From positions 22,740,913 through 22,804,912 of the forward strand of contig OZ018410.1 in the NCBI GenBank assembly GCA_963969595.1: a DNA stretch of 64,000 bases, written 5' to 3'. Shown piece by piece: positions 36,123 to 49,332 of this stretch. A program made the translations under genes and the position numbers. Source of the DNA: Neckera pumila. Lineage: Eukaryota; Streptophyta; Bryopsida; Hypnales; Neckeraceae. Below the pieces are notes generated by a model. It was given only the letters and a program-made list of their open reading frames with translations, was not told where the DNA came from and did not search any database. Each line of letters opens with the position of its first letter. The first letter of the stretch is position 1.

Positions 36123-37101
36123 TTAACCCCTCATTGCCGCAAGGGACAAAAGTGTCCTCACACCCTGGCAGTCTGATTCAAATTGTTGTAACTTTTGCAT
36201 CCAATGTCCGAATTCAATAAAACTTGTTGGGAAAGTTGCACATACTAGTCTAGTTTGTGTGGTAAAATTTTCAATACATTCCAAGATATGCAGATGATTT
36301 GGGAGTGAGTCGAAGTTCACAGGTTCAATTTGAGTTCACCAGTGGAGTTGATGGCTGCAACTTTGAAGGCTTGTATCTCCTTCATAAAATGTTTTTTTTC
36401 AATAAAATTTGCTGGGTTACATTCCTCTACAAGTCTAGTTATTGTGGTCAAATTTTCATGGCAACCCAAGTTGTTTTGAATGCTTGGGAGTAATACAAAG
36501 TTCAAAAACCTGACATTTTTGGGTTACAGTGAACTTTGGCAGTTTGTTTCTTCCTTATATGGTGTTGGTTTTTAATAATTTTTTTTGGAAAAGTTGCGCA
36601 TTCTAATCTAGTTTGTGTGGATGAAATTTCATATCAGTCCAAGAAGTTATTAGTGACAAAGAAGCAATTTAGTAGAAGGAGGTTTAGTCGTAGATGTGTT
36701 TTTTGCACACTTTTTTGCTATTTTTTTGACATTTCAAAGTCATTTTGCAAACACAATGAGTTGATTGAATGAAATTTTTTTCACCAAATGAATGAGTTTA
36801 TATGTTGATTTCTAAGCACTTTCTAGTTCAAAGTTTTTACATTTGAGTAGGTTTAGAAATCAAATTTGACCTCCAAATGTGTTGTCAGATAAATTTCAGC
36901 ATCTTTTTTTAACACAAAAACATTATAATCTTTCAATTTATGTGATCAAATGACTCCAAACTTGATCCACGTCATCTCCAACATTCACAGTACAATATTG
37001 TACGGTTAAGATCTTCATAGCTTAGTCTCATATAGACTTATAAAGCTCAAAAAGTAAGCAGTTTTTTTGGCACAGTTGGACCTCCAGCAATGAGGGGTTA
37101 A
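36123..37101. mobile_element. TTAA-ended TIR element, copy 6 (979 bp)
   Basis: Ends TTAACCCCTCATTGC on both strands (perfect over 15 bp). Inside, two blocks of about 160 bp (near 36185-36330 and 36355-36510) resemble each other (CAATAAAACTTGTTGGGAAAG / CAATAAAATTTGCTGGGTTA), and part of a third starts near 36575. So the element contains an internal tandem array. Confidence 0.82.
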
Positions 37102-38583
37102 AGGGTTAAGACATACACCTTTTTGTCTTTATCACAGATACTACGATTTTATGACCATTGTTATCAAACTCCATGTGTGCACATACCTTAAGTCCTACCC
37201 TATAGAATCTACCCAACTAATTATGACAACGGAGATCAACCGGTTGCACAACAACCGGTCTCAATTTTCAGCACAGACATCTCATACCAACGAAGATGCA
37301 AATGCAGCCACTTGCACCTTATGGTGAGAATTCGCACGGAGCTTGCAGGCTTTTTACCCTCAATGCTTCACGGCTCTGCAAGAGAGAATATCGCCACAGA
37401 TTAGTATGCAAGATCAAGCATACCACTTCCGCCCACCAAAAACGAAACTCTAAGTTAGAACGCCTCGACCACCAAGACCTAGTGCCCAGAACTTGATGCG
37501 TAATGCCAGACGAGGAAACTTGGGACAAGTACTGCAACAACTCACAATAGGGGTTGTCACGCATCCTTGGAGAATGGGATTTCTACGAAGTCGGTGACAT
37601 TCGTGAGAGAAAAGAGGAGCCAATGGTGAGTTGTTCTGCTTGGAGGATGTGTGACACCTCTTTCTGGTGTTTGGAGTGTGGAGAACAAAAACGCGAGAAT
37701 GGGGTAACTCTGTAGCTTTCACAAACCCAATCACAGCACGACAGTGAAGTGGCCAAGATACCGGGAGGGGGGAAATTCTAGCAGCGGGTGAAATTTTGGC
37801 AACGGAGGGGTGAAACTACAGAGCGCAAGATTGAAAATTCTTGGAGAAAATTTTTCAAGCCCAATTCTTCACCTACGGAGGAGAAGAAAGGCTGCCTGCA
37901 ATTCTCGGAGAATGGGACCTCCACCTGCCCCATGCAGCCACTGATAAGGCGCTGTGTGCCAATTCTCCGAGAATTTGTGCAGGTTCAAGGATGTGTGAAA
38001 AGCCCTAATTAATATGAACTGATATTAATTCCGTGCACGCAGCTCGGAGAGGGCTTCAAACTGTCCCCTCGATCGACAAGCATCCGCACGATCCACCAGT
38101 CGAGATTCGGAACCTGAATGCGACCTTCGCGAGCGGGGGCAGCGACCACTGCGTTCCTCAAGAATGCACAGTCCAAGTGCGTGGATCAGCGACGTCGGAG
38201 GACAAGGATAGGGTTCCCTTGGCTCTCTTCGGGAAGGTCGGCGCGCAAAGGACTGCACCACCACTGCCACAGTAGTGCGTCCGCAAATTGTCTTCCCAGT
38301 TCTGGCTCCCGGTTCAGCTAACCTGGGAGTGAAATCTCTAGGCCTCTTCAGTACTGTTCACCGCCACGGCCACAGTAGTGCGTCCGCAAAACATCTGGTT
38401 GCGGGTCTTTGCTAAGTTGGGGTTGTTTAGGGCATAGTAAGCCGGCTTGTAAGCTGCAGTAAGGGTTAACTCGCCTATTCAATGATCCCCCCCCTCCAAA
38501 ACGCAGAAACCATTAACCCTGAAGCACACCGAGGTTGTTCAATTTTGAGAATTTGCGATGACTTGAAGGTATCTCCAAGCACT
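37102..38583. other. Less AT-rich intergenic segment left of the SYP5 pseudogene
   Basis: GC content rises compared with the desert to the left. It has a palindromic pair AACCGGTT / AACCGGT (37238-37260), two near-palindromic ATTCTCGGAGAAT / ATTCTCCGAGAAT sites (37901 and 37962) and a 22-bp direct repeat at 38266 and 38369 (core CACAGTAGTGCGTCCGCAAA). Open frames on both strands show no domain. It may hold old promoter or exon sequence too decayed to name. Confidence 0.5.
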
Positions 38584-38632
38584 CGATGCTATTTCTGTCT
38601 GCTGGAGCTCTACATTATCTTCCGAGATGCAG

Positions 38633-39276
38633 GGCAAGACGAGGACATAGAGAGTCTCGAAAAAACAGTTTTATAGTACGGAGTACTAAACATATGGCCT
38701 TTACTGTTACCGACGAGCTGGGCCTTCACACCCGCTTGGTGGGACGTTGTTATCAACGTACTCGTGAGCGCTGCAGTGACTTTTTTTTTTCTCATTTTTC
38801 CTGCTCTAACAGTTGGATTTGTGTATGCTTACACATGTTCATTTGATTTTTCCTGCAGGATGACATGAGCCAAAGTGCAGATGTAACGAATTACAAGCTT
38901 TGGTAAGTTCCTTGGTCTCTAATACCCTTGGTTGCTTAGAGGTGATGAGTCCGTCTGGTGTTTCTAGCTTCTGTTACAGGAGCTCTCATGTGACCACTGC
39001 AAGCGTCCGTGTCCTTGGTCTTCACTTCGGAAAAATCTGTTTGATGTGTACATATGATAACATGTCTTTCTCAAGTCAGTTTCTACTACCTTCTTTATAT
39101 CACTACAGATGCACAGAGAGTTGCAGCTCACTCCCGCCATGTCTGACCTGCAGGCACCGCAGAAGAGACTGGGGTTTCTGAACAAGAACCTAGGTCAGGG
39201 GTGGTCGTTGATGACGACGGTCTTTTTGATGATTGTGGTGGTCGTCTTGGTTTTATTCCTGTTCAAACTCTTGTAG
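38633..39276 (+). pseudogene. Broken SYP5-type Qc-SNARE (exons 4-6 only)
   Basis: Three segments align with exons 4-6 of the intact SYP5 gene: 38633-38738, 38859-38902 and 39154-39276. The 5' half (exons 1-3) is missing; similarity to the intact locus begins only near 38584, within intron 3. The exon 4 copy carries an 8-base net insertion that partly duplicates AGTAC (about 38672-38690), which shifts the frame and makes a stop. The exon 5 copy has lost one base near its donor. The last exon, with the membrane anchor, is intact (FLMIVVVVLVLFLFKLL). It also encodes His at the zero-layer position (ELGLHTRL). Not expected to give a working SNARE. Confidence 0.9.
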
Positions 39277-40298
39277 CGTGTGTAGATAATGACTGGCATT
39301 ATGTGTTTAGTATACGATCACACAAGCACATTTTAACGTGTGGATCGGCTTGAAGGTTGTGATGACAGGAAGTGTTGTAGCGACAAGGTGTAACTTATTT
39401 GCTGCGGTGCAAAAGAATTGAATTGCTCCAAGTAGCTTATGGAAACCAATGTTGCACCAATATGTAAATAATTGTTTTAGGGGCGCCCCTACTATCAGAT
39501 TGCAAGTAGGTGTGGTGCCCCCTTGGGTACGGTGTATTTTGTGAATCAGAACCGCACCTGATTGGTACTTCAATACTGTGACCGCAGAAGCGAAGGAGAC
39601 GTGTTATTGCCATCGATCAGAAGGCAATTCCCCAAAGTGATCTTCAATTCTGCATTCCAGGAGGCATGTTTACATTGCACTTAAAGCAGAAAAATGTTAC
39701 ATTTGCGTAGTCAAAGAGACATCTGTCCAAGCTTCCCCCAACTCAGGCTCACCAAGTCGAATATTTTACGTCCACTGCACCTGAGCATTTGTGCAACTCA
39801 CCGTTCCTAAAGCGCTAAACACAACTATGACATCCCATAGCCCTTCCGATACACCCTTGAAAGTTGGGTTGGTTCACAAGTAATTCTGATTCTCTCCAAT
39901 TTATTCGACAAGGATTGATCAAAGCATTCTATATCCCATTTTACAAGCACCATCCACAGTTGGGTTGATGCCAATCCTACGTTGATTCTTTCTACTGTTT
40001 TCTTACTTCAAGCATATCATCCGGTTCAGAGTTTGGTATCTTAAGCTAAAGAATGTAATTATATGCACAAATATTCTAAAACCCTGTAATAGCTCATCTG
40101 ATATGCATCCCCCCAATTGGACCATTTCTTACCCTACTCTAGCTGATTCTCTCCGGTATCCTCTCTCTCCAGGCACAAACGTACTGAGGCTGGTTGCCAT
40201 CCGAAGTCTGACAGCTTTAGCTAAAGAATGTGATGCTATAGACAAATATTGAAACTCAAACTTGTAGGTAGTTAGTACTCTGTAGTATGTTACCTAGC
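39277..40298. other. Duplicated SYP5 3' flank, then 3' flank of the copper ATPase gene
   Basis: The part up to about 39812 is the right-hand copy of the SYP5 downstream region. The rest (39815-40298) is unique in the window and probably contains the 3' UTR of the minus-strand ATPase gene. No gene seen. Confidence 0.7.
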
Positions 40299-43200
40299 TT
40301 AGTGGTGGGCACCACTTCCACTTATTTGCTCGATCACTTGAGGTCGTTTGTAGCGTTTGAGCCAAAGGGAGGAGCAAACCACCGACACAGAAGAGGCCGC
40401 CATGGCCGCCCCGGCCACCCAAGGAGGCAAGCGAAAGCCCGTGCTAGGGAAGAGCACGCCCGCGGCAATGGGAATGCCCAGCACGTTGTATCCCAACGCC
40501 CACACGTAGTTGAGTCGGATCCTCGAGAACGTTTTGCGTGACAAGTCGATGCCTGTGATGACGTCCTCCAAATTGCTCCTCATGAGCACAATGTCCGCTG
40601 CTTCGATGGCAATGTCCGTTCCTGCTCCGATGGCCATCCCCACGTCGGCTGCCACCAGGGCTGGCGAGTCGTTGATGCCGTCCCCCACCATGGCCACGGA
40701 AGTCCCGGCCGCCTGATTGATTGTTTGCATCCCGGCCCACGTGGGTAAAACCAGTTAGTGAAGGTCGTGTATCGTCAATGCTCAAGAAATTGTAATCGGC
40801 TCCAGGTTTCCATGACCTCATCATATAATCAATTTCGTCACATAGGTGGAATTCCATGAAATACAAGCCTTTCGCTGTTATCATTTTTCGATGAGGTGGT
40901 TCCAATCAATTTGGAGAATTGGGAGCGTACTGTTGTTCTTATTTGGGTAGCTACCAAACAACAAATTTCAGGTGTATCAACACCAATTTTCATTTCAACA
41001 AAATCTGCCTAAATGATGTCCTTTACATCCTTCCAATCCCTGCATGTTAATGTGTAGCAAGACCCAAACATTTGCTGAGATCGATCTGGTGATGTTCACC
41101 ACAGAAAGGAATAGCAGCCTCAAACTATGTTCATGAGAGAAATTAACTTGGCTCTGGTTCCATACCCAAGTAAAAATGAACCCCAAATCAATAGTAGTTA
41201 TTCAATTGAGAGCTCCTCCAGGGGACCTTGAATGTCACAATATTTTTGGTGCTAAAAAATCTTTGTCATTCGAACAAACACTTAGGACCAAACTCTACTT
41301 TTGGGGGGTTTTGAACGTCCTCCTAAACCGAACTGTTGGCCCTATACATGATAAGAAGGTATATATGACCAAAAATGAAGCAGCTCGTTGCACTGAGGAT
41401 CGATGCGAATTGGACGAACCTGTATTTCTTTCACGATGCGCGCCTTGTCTTCGGGCAACGACTCTGCGTACACGGCGGACCTCTCCATCCCCAGCTCCCG
41501 TGCAATGGCCATGGCGGTGCCCCAGTTGTCTCCCGTCACCATCATGCTGTGCACGCCCATGGCCCTCAAAATGGCGATTACCTTGGCCGCTTCGGGCTTC
41601 ATGGGGTCCGCAATGGACACCACGCCCACAAGCTCCCTTTCAATGGCCACCATCACCCCTGTCCTGGCCAACGTCTCCATTTCGTGAATGTGCTCCTGGG
41701 CTTCTTCGGAAATCGGAACTCTGGAATCCTTCATGAGCTTCATGTTACCAACAAGGGTGGGCTTGCCGTCCACCAGGGCACGAACCCCTTGGCCCGGAAT
41801 GGCCTCGAAGTCACGCACGTCATGTTGCAATTGTTGGTTAGTTCCCTGCGATAATGCGGTATGATCTCCGCTGATCCTCCTGGCGTACTCCACCACAGCT
41901 TTCGCCAGGGGGTGCTCACTGTTGACCTGCATAATTGTAGAGATAGGAAATATTATTCGCAGGAATGTTTCAAAAACCTTGCATTGTTTGGCGGCATAGA
42001 AATTTGTACTTGGATTAAGAAACCAAGATCGTTTCCAAAGAGTACCAAACATCGATCCGGGCATCTGACGGGTACAAGCCATGAATATAGTAGAATTTAG
42101 AATCTGCATTGGATAATTAGATACTCAGAAGTAAGCAACTGATGGGCATTCAACGTGGAGGCATGCATGCCCACGAAATTTGTAGCCTCGGGATCGAAAG
42201 GAATCATGCACGGTTCACCAATGGGAAGGAGAGAGAATTTACTTCCGCTGCTGCAGTGGTAGCATAGAAGACATGGAGGCGAACGCTAGTAAACAGCTTG
42301 GTGCCGACAACGATGGGCTTGCCAATGGTCAACGTCCCTGTTTTATCAAAAACCACCGTTTTCACCTGCACCCAGATATGAAACGGAGTCTCATTATTTC
42401 AGCTTATGAATTTCCGAAACCATACGACATAATGATTTCTCTATCATGGTCATAAGGATCAGTGTCTTAGGTAGGTTGGACGCAGTCTAGCTTCACGTCG
42501 AAAATGCTAAAAGAACCGATGGTCAATTGATAATTACAAGGTCCATGGGTCGCGGTCCAATCCAAAATAACCAGTTTTCTGAATGCGAACCTTCAAGCTA
42601 GACTTGCTAATGCAAGGGAGACACACCTTATGAGCAGCTTCTAAAGCCTGACCTCCTTTGATGAGAATACCCTGCGTGGCACCTTTCCCTGTCGCCACCA
42701 TGATTGCCGTGGGTGTGGCAAGCCCAAGAGCGCAGGGACAGGCTATGACAAGTACCGAAATGCCGAATTGAAGTGCCAGCTCAAACTCATCCATAGAAGA
42801 AGGAATCCATGACTTGGGATAAGAGTGGAGTTTGCCCCCGAGATACCAAGCCAGCCATGTGATAAACGAGGCAATCACCACCTTCACATCACATGCACTT
42901 CACAAAATCACAGAAGAGAAGGACCTATTCCTACAATTCAATTGAAACTGAATCTTTCGCTAACATTTCATGATTTAAGTGCTCCAGGTTACTTCCATAC
43001 AGCAAAATGCACACGGGCCACAACAGCCGACCATGTATTTCCAAATCAATAGTCCAAAACCATATAATTGGAATTGCAAATTGTACTAAATCTGGTGACC
43101 GAGTATGTTTCACTTTCTTTCGTAAGCAACTTTGAACACTGGATGCAACTTCGGACCTTCGTTTCTTTATTGTATACGTCCAATGTTTGATTTTCGTTTA

Positions 43201-46200
43201 AAAATTAAGTTCATAGAGGTTCAATTAGACTGGGAGAATAGGATATACTCCGTTGATTTATCACATATACTTATTTCAAGGAGGTCCAACGAAAAACACA
43301 ACATGAAAGCTTGGATTGAACTTAATAGATATCTACAGTTTGAATCACGAGAGAGAAAGTGTTGCAATATGGTTAGAAACCTTACAGTGGGTACAAAATA
43401 CGTCGAAATACGATCGGCATATTTTTGGACTGGGGCTTTGCCCATTTGAGCAGCTTCCACCAGCCGCACAATCTGTGCTAATGCAGTCTCCGCCCCAACA
43501 TGAGTAGCTTGTATATGCAGCACGCCGTTGTCGTTCATAGTGCCACCGATTACTTTGTCTCCTAGTAGTTTCGGCACAGGACGAGCCTCACCCGTTATCA
43601 TACTCTCGTTCACAAAAGATTGTCCCCACACTACCAGCCCATCGGTGGGTACTTTGGAACCTGGCACGACCTGGTCAAATGGAGTCATAATATCTGCCCT
43701 TGTTAAGGCAAGAGGAAAGGGCAATGCACAACTAGAATAGTAACAGTTGAAACGAACCGTTCGAAGTCGGTGCCCAGTAAGAAATAGTCAACGAATAATC
43801 CTTCAGAGCAGTGTGCAACAATTCCAGCAAGATCGTAAGATTATCACTGACACTACAAACAATCACAAAGTGAAGCTTACTGTTCTGCATTGGAATCAAA
43901 AATCACTAGTCGAAAAAACATCCAGAGGTTTTCTTGGAAACAGAGACACATTACAGGGGTGACGTTAGAAATTGCCTGAAATGGCGTAATGCTAGGTCAA
44001 ATTTAATGCAGTTAGATCTTTCGGGATACGGGTTCCCTGATGGAGGGGGATTTCCCAGTAAACGAAAGAATAAACCTACCTTGATGATGTCTCGTCTTTG
44101 AATGAGCTCAGAGCCGATTTCTCTCTCGTTTGTCACATTCCCATGCTCGTCGAGGGTGAGCAGAGTCGCCGTATCCGGAGCAAGGTCCATGAGCTTGGCA
44201 ATAGCTTCGGAGGTCTTCCCCTTGGCCATAACTTCCAAATACTTCCCCAAAATGATGAAGGAAATCAGCATAGCGCTGGTTTCGAAAAAGTCGGTTCCTT
44301 TGAACGCAGAAGACGTAGCGGCCCGGAGCACCGTATAAACAGAGTAGAAGTAAGCTGCATTGGTACCCAAGGCAACCAACACGTCCATATTGGATGAACC
44401 TCGACGAAGTGCTTTGTAGGCTCCAACATAGAATCTTCTTCCAATCACAAACTGCACTGGAGTCGCCAAAATCCACCGCAGAAAAGCCCCAATGGACAAC
44501 CTGTGGATCCTGCCCTTCTCCAAACCCTCCATCACGCCTGGAATGTACATCAGCACCATGGAGAGCAGGAAAACAGGCACCGTGAACACCAAGCTCCACA
44601 GGAAGTACTTCTTGTGGTGCTGGATTTCCAAGCTCCTGTCATGGCTTCCTGGACCAGGAGGCGAATCCAACTTCGCCTTGAAGTCTCCTGTGTGTTCGAT
44701 GGTTTCTATGAAATCTCGTGGCCCAGCTTTGTCTGGGTCATAGTAGACCGTTGCCATGGCGTCATGGCGATCCACATCCACTGATGCCACTCCCGAGAGA
44801 GCAGACAGCATTTCCTTCACAAACTGGATGTCATCTGAGGTGGTGACACCTTCAAGCTGCAGGCGAACTCGGTTGATCTCTTCCCCAGCGCTCAAAAGCT
44901 CAGCTTCGTAGCCAAGGTCGTCGATACTGGCCGCAAGCTCTGTATGCGAAATCAAAGCCGGGTCATGTCGCACCTCACATTCTTCAGTGGCCAGGGCCAC
45001 CACCGCCTTTTGCACTCCTGGAAGCTTGTTCAGTGCCGATTCTATGGAGTTTGAACACGAGGTGCATGTCATGCCCTTGATTCGGAACCGGCTGATGGTC
45101 CTGCTCGGTTGACTGACATCGTCCGAAATCACTTCGGCCTCAAAGCCGGCATCCTCAATCGCCTCTCGAATGCTTTCTTCCTGCATTGAATATCATTCAC
45201 CACATGCAAGACTAAGAATCAAAATGAATTCAAACTTTCAAGCTTTTACAGCAAATCCCATAAATTCATCAATTCCAAGCCTTTACAGCAATCTAATGAA
45301 ATCATTAATCCAAGATTTTTAGTGTAAATCTAATGAACTGATGAACTCCAAATTGGTCCGGCAGATCTTACGAATTCATACATACATGGGATGAGAAAGT
45401 TTGAATTAGCCAGTGACCGAAGTAAGGGCATCCGTGCTTGGAAATACTAGCTTCCTTCAAAACGTGTCAGAAAAAATAATCTGGCACAATATGCATAACA
45501 TACGAGTGTGCCAATGAAATTTACACTTCTTCCAACAAGCTCCCTTCAAAACTGGAGTGACAGAGAGTTTGAAATTTCAGGGAGGGTCAGAAAACAAACC
45601 TGTACAAAAGCAGGTCGATACACAACTTGAGCTCTGTTCTGCATCACTGAAACTGTGGCTTCCTCTATGCCAGGCAACCTTTTCACAGCTTTTTCAATCG
45701 AGCCTGCACATGCTGCGCACTCCATCCCTGTAACCTGCAAATGGCAAAAAACGACACAGCAAACGTGAGTGCATCTCATCACTAGCCAAGCCATCTACAG
45801 TAGTCACCCTGGATAGCACGCAAGTGGCGAGTTCAACTCTCAACGTACAGGGGCACCAACCAACCCCTGAATATTTTCTTTCATGGTGAAGCTGCAACGC
45901 TTCCATTACTTCCACTGATTAGCAGAGTTAATGAGTCATGAGTTTCAGGATGGGGTCACCCCTGAAGATGGAGGCATTGTTGCAAAGATAATGTACGTAG
46001 ACTTGATTTTTTAGTACTTCAGTTTTGCTAAAATAGCATGAGTTTTTTCTCCGCTAACTTTCTTGAGCTGTATCCTCTCAGAGGTAACTGAAAAATTAAC
46101 GTCCAAACAAATGTTCAAATTGAGTCAGAGCCAGAACATTCTCGAACGCCGTTTGCAATTCTAATGGGAGTCACAAATGTACGTAGGGGCTTGCTGGATT

Positions 46201-46394
46201 CGTACCTTGAAGTTTGCTTTGCGAATTTCGGAGACGTCAATCTCGCCGTGCATGGGCGACGGCGGGTAGCGCGGCATCGAAGGATACCTGGACGATGATG
46301 ACAAGTTCCGCTCCAAAACATTCTTCGTCTTCTTTCCTCGCCTCTCTCTCGATCCCAGTCGAGGCGCAATCACCACTTTCAGCAGCGACTCCAT
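40299..46394 (-). CDS. HMA5: Copper-transporting P1B-type ATPase, HMA5 type
   Basis: Eight minus-strand exons, all phase 0: 46394-46206, 45734-45600, 45180-44080, 43670-43386, 42881-42627, 42365-42243, 41926-41420 and 40712-40299, giving 1002 residues (HMA5 is about 995). It pumps Cu(I) out of the cytosol using ATP. Motifs in order: two N-terminal metal-binding HMA domains (GMECAAC, Cys69/Cys72; GMTCTSC, Cys147/Cys150), a third HMA-like fold without Cys pair, TGEA (501-504), the transmembrane CPC (618-620), DKTGTLT with the phosphorylated Asp662, the SEHP motif (His701), GDGIND (875-880), and the Cu(I)-ATPase signatures NYVWALGYN and [10 protein letters not shown] in the last two helices. All catalytic residues are present. 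The start ATG gives an N-terminal region without homology before the first HMA domain, as usual. It faces away from the glycine-rich gene, 2.9 kb apart. A truncated copy of exons 1-2 lies at 19348-20113. HMA7/RAN1 is the alternative; motif details look closer to HMA5. Confidence 0.95.
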
Positions 46395-47990
46395 CGCTCC
46401 ACACAACACCTCGCACCTTCTCTCACTCTCTCTCTTTTCTTGCTCTCCCGGTTGAAATTGGACTGAAAAAATCTTAGAAAACCCTCGACATGACAACAAC
46501 CAAAGAAAATGCAGCAAACGCATCAACACTACACGCTAAGAAATCTCGTAAAGGCTCCAGCACTGCAAAGAACCTCGAAAAGGTCACGAAATCGGCAAAC
46601 TCCACGTGAATCTCTGAGACTTTTGAAATTTCTGCTCCAACACGCAACTTCTTGCCCAATAGTTCGCCTCGCATGCTCGAGAACACGTCCTCCATGCATG
46701 CACTTGAATCAGCAGCTCGGCAAACCCATAATCGAAGCTATTTGTAACGCCGAGGTCGACTTCCTGTACTTTTGAGTGTTTGCTTCTTGCGAAGGCATCA
46801 TTCTGTTGTCAAGATTTGTCGTCAGCTGGGAAATCCATCAATAGCTTTACTGGTAAATTATGCGCCAATTATAGAGTATTTTTTTCCAAAATAGCATCCC
46901 AATCGGGAATTGAAATTGGAACGGGCGTATGAGCTTGCGACAGTTCGTTTGTATGGTGGGTCCTGCAGCATGGTCGTTCAACTTACAGTCTATTTCTCAT
47001 TGCTAATTGTGGAAACTCGTGTTTCGAGAAAATTTCTTGTCGAGTCGATTTCGACCATGGAAAGTGAATGACGACAGTACTTGAAGACAATAATGAAGGG
47101 GGAAGTCCTCATCTCCTTTCCATGGTCACGGATTCCGGACACACATCAAGAGCAAGAACAGGATTCAAAGGAAGACTTTAAAACAATCTGCATTCTACCG
47201 TATGTGTCAGTTCCTTTTTGACTAGGGTTCACGCACTTAGAGTACGCTCCTGGTCACTGATGATTCATTATTACTGACCACTTCGATTCGAAGTCGCCGA
47301 TCGATAGAATCTGAAGAAAAGAATGATAAATGAAACCCTATTTACCTGAACTCGACATTGCTAAGAACAGAGAATTAGTTATTATTAGTAACTTTCCAAA
47401 TGTCCGGATCACCCAAACTGTTGATATTCCAACTCTACAATCAAAACTCTTGCGCAAAATGTAGAATCAACATCGCGCTCCTATAAACCCTAAATGAATA
47501 CTCCGTACTACTCTGCGACCTTAATCGCGATCGGTACTCTGCAGTCTGCGGAGCTCGAGCGAGAAATTTCAACAGCATTTCACGATAGAATTCTTAATCA
47601 ATAAACACGAAGTCATTGCAACAATTGTCGCCCATCGTTTCTATCGGGAATCAGATTCGGCCACCAGACACTCTGGCCAGCAGAAACTTCCATTCAAAAT
47701 TCCAGAAACACAAATTGAATGCGATTGTCGAATGCGGACAAAGGTGATGATTGCAACTGCGAAGATGTCTTGGACGGACGTTGATTTTGAAATGCATGAC
47801 CAGAGTCCGTCCAAAGGACCTCACAGAAAAAGTTCGAAAAGTGGGGTTGGGAAGATTCCAACGCAAACAAAACGAGGGGTTGGGATCGGGAGCCACCACT
47901 AACAGAACGTCAGCGCAGTGCTGCAGCGGCCAGTTGGCAGGCGACGAGACCAAGGCCTAATAGAGTCATAGCTTACCTTTGGGCTAAGTT
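46395..47990. other. Upstream region of the copper ATPase gene
   Basis: The first bases carry the promoter and 5' UTR of the minus-strand ATPase gene (CT-rich on the plus strand, TCTCACTCTCTCTC at 46422-46435). The remainder has no recognisable gene; small frames at 46474-46775 and 47651-47960 lack domains. No obvious transposon ends. Confidence 0.5.
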
Positions 47991-49332
47991 TAGCCCACCC
48001 CGGCTGGATTGCCAGTTCCTTTTCCCTGCCTTCCGCCACTTCACTCTCTCAAGTCTCAACAACGTTTAAGCTTAAGCTTTAGCTTAAGTTACACCACAAC
48101 CTCAAACACACATCACATCAGTCACATCAATCGCAATGCATCGCTTCTGCAACTTATTCCTTTTCTTAGACCCCTGGTGTCAGACATTTTGATTTTTGGC
48201 ACTTTTTCTGGCATTTTCTCTGACGACGTTGATGGCGCCTCCCATCATCTTCAGTAGTTGTGGTTACTGAGATCGTTGTGTTTAGAGTTTCGGACTGATG
48301 CATGAGGTTTCGTTTCGTGATGGGTTTGGGAACAAATTGGGTGACAATAGTTTTTGATTGGGGGATTGGGGCTGCGAGCCACAGTGTGGTTGCAGGGATG
48401 GCTTCGCTCATCTGTGAGTGTGAGTGATTTAGTGGATGGCATTGGGTTACTAGTAGTCGAGGAGAGGTTAGGTTTTGAGGTGAGGGTTGAGATTATGTGG
48501 GAGGCGATGGTTGGGGCAGGGATTTGAACTTCGGCAAGAGAGGACGTTCTTTTGGGGAAGGTAGATTGCGAATGAATCCTACCGAGGACGATGGCAACTT
48601 TATGTTTCGCGCGGCTAGGTGCTCGTGATCCCTGTTCTTGGTGAAGCTTGCTGCTCCCGAAGAGGTGAGCACAGTATTCTAATCTTGGAAAATGCTGATT
48701 TAGAAACGATGACGCGGGCTTGTGCCGGATTTCCGTGTCTTTAGGGTAGCGAGAAGTGGAGGTTAGCTGATGCTGCCCTTTCCTGCGCGCATCTTTCAAT
48801 GCCAAAGTTTTATGTGTGCGTGTGCGTGTGCGTGTGGTGTGTTCACATTTGGAGGGAAAACATCAATTGAAGAGAAACTCACAGAAATTCTTGGTGGAGG
48901 GTTAGAACATTAAATGAATGCACGAGGCTTTGTAGAAGTAGCTCCATTCGCTGCAAGGATTCGTCACCTCTGAGGACGACTCACTCTGCATTTCATCAGG
49001 GCTTCATATTCCACTCCTCCTTTAGGGTTAACTGATCTACGACACAATGTCGATTCTCTTAGCACCCTTGGTAAAGTCTCCCTTCTGTTAGTCCCCTTGA
49101 TAAAGTTTGTCAAAGTGTAACGCTTCCCTCTGTGACTCTTTTTCCAGAGCACCTGAAAACCCCCACTGGGAGCGTCTGATCGTTTGGCAACTAGAGAATC
49201 TGGAATTTTTTCTGTGGAAAGCTTTTTAGGTTGCTGTTGAGTTTGAAGCATGGGGACTGGAGCAGAAGGGCGTGGCGATCACATGATGTGGGAGCCTCAA
49301 CCCTGATAAGGAATGTACTATGAGGGTGCAGC
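47991..49332 (+). promoter_or_regulatory. Probable promoter, 5' UTR and 5' UTR intron of the glycine-rich membrane protein gene
   Basis: The plus strand is CT-rich from about 48030 (CACTCTCTCAAGTCTC) as plant leaders often are. A good donor (GAAGAG-GTGAGC) sits at 48665, and there is no coding potential, so a spliced leader is plausible. A palindromic TTAAGCTTAAGCTTTAGCTT lies at 48064-48085 and a (GTGTGC)n microsatellite at 48813-48840. The exact start of transcription cannot be read from sequence. Confidence 0.4.

Noticed and set aside
41176..41854. Plus-strand open frames of 150-190 codons
   Set aside because: They are antisense to the GC-rich exon 7 of the copper ATPase, whose homology is unmistakable.
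48251..48805. Long open frame on the minus strand (about 184 codons) upstream of the glycine-rich gene
   Set aside because: Low-complexity Ser/Thr/Pro/His-rich translation without a domain; it is antisense to what looks like the spliced leader of the downstream gene.
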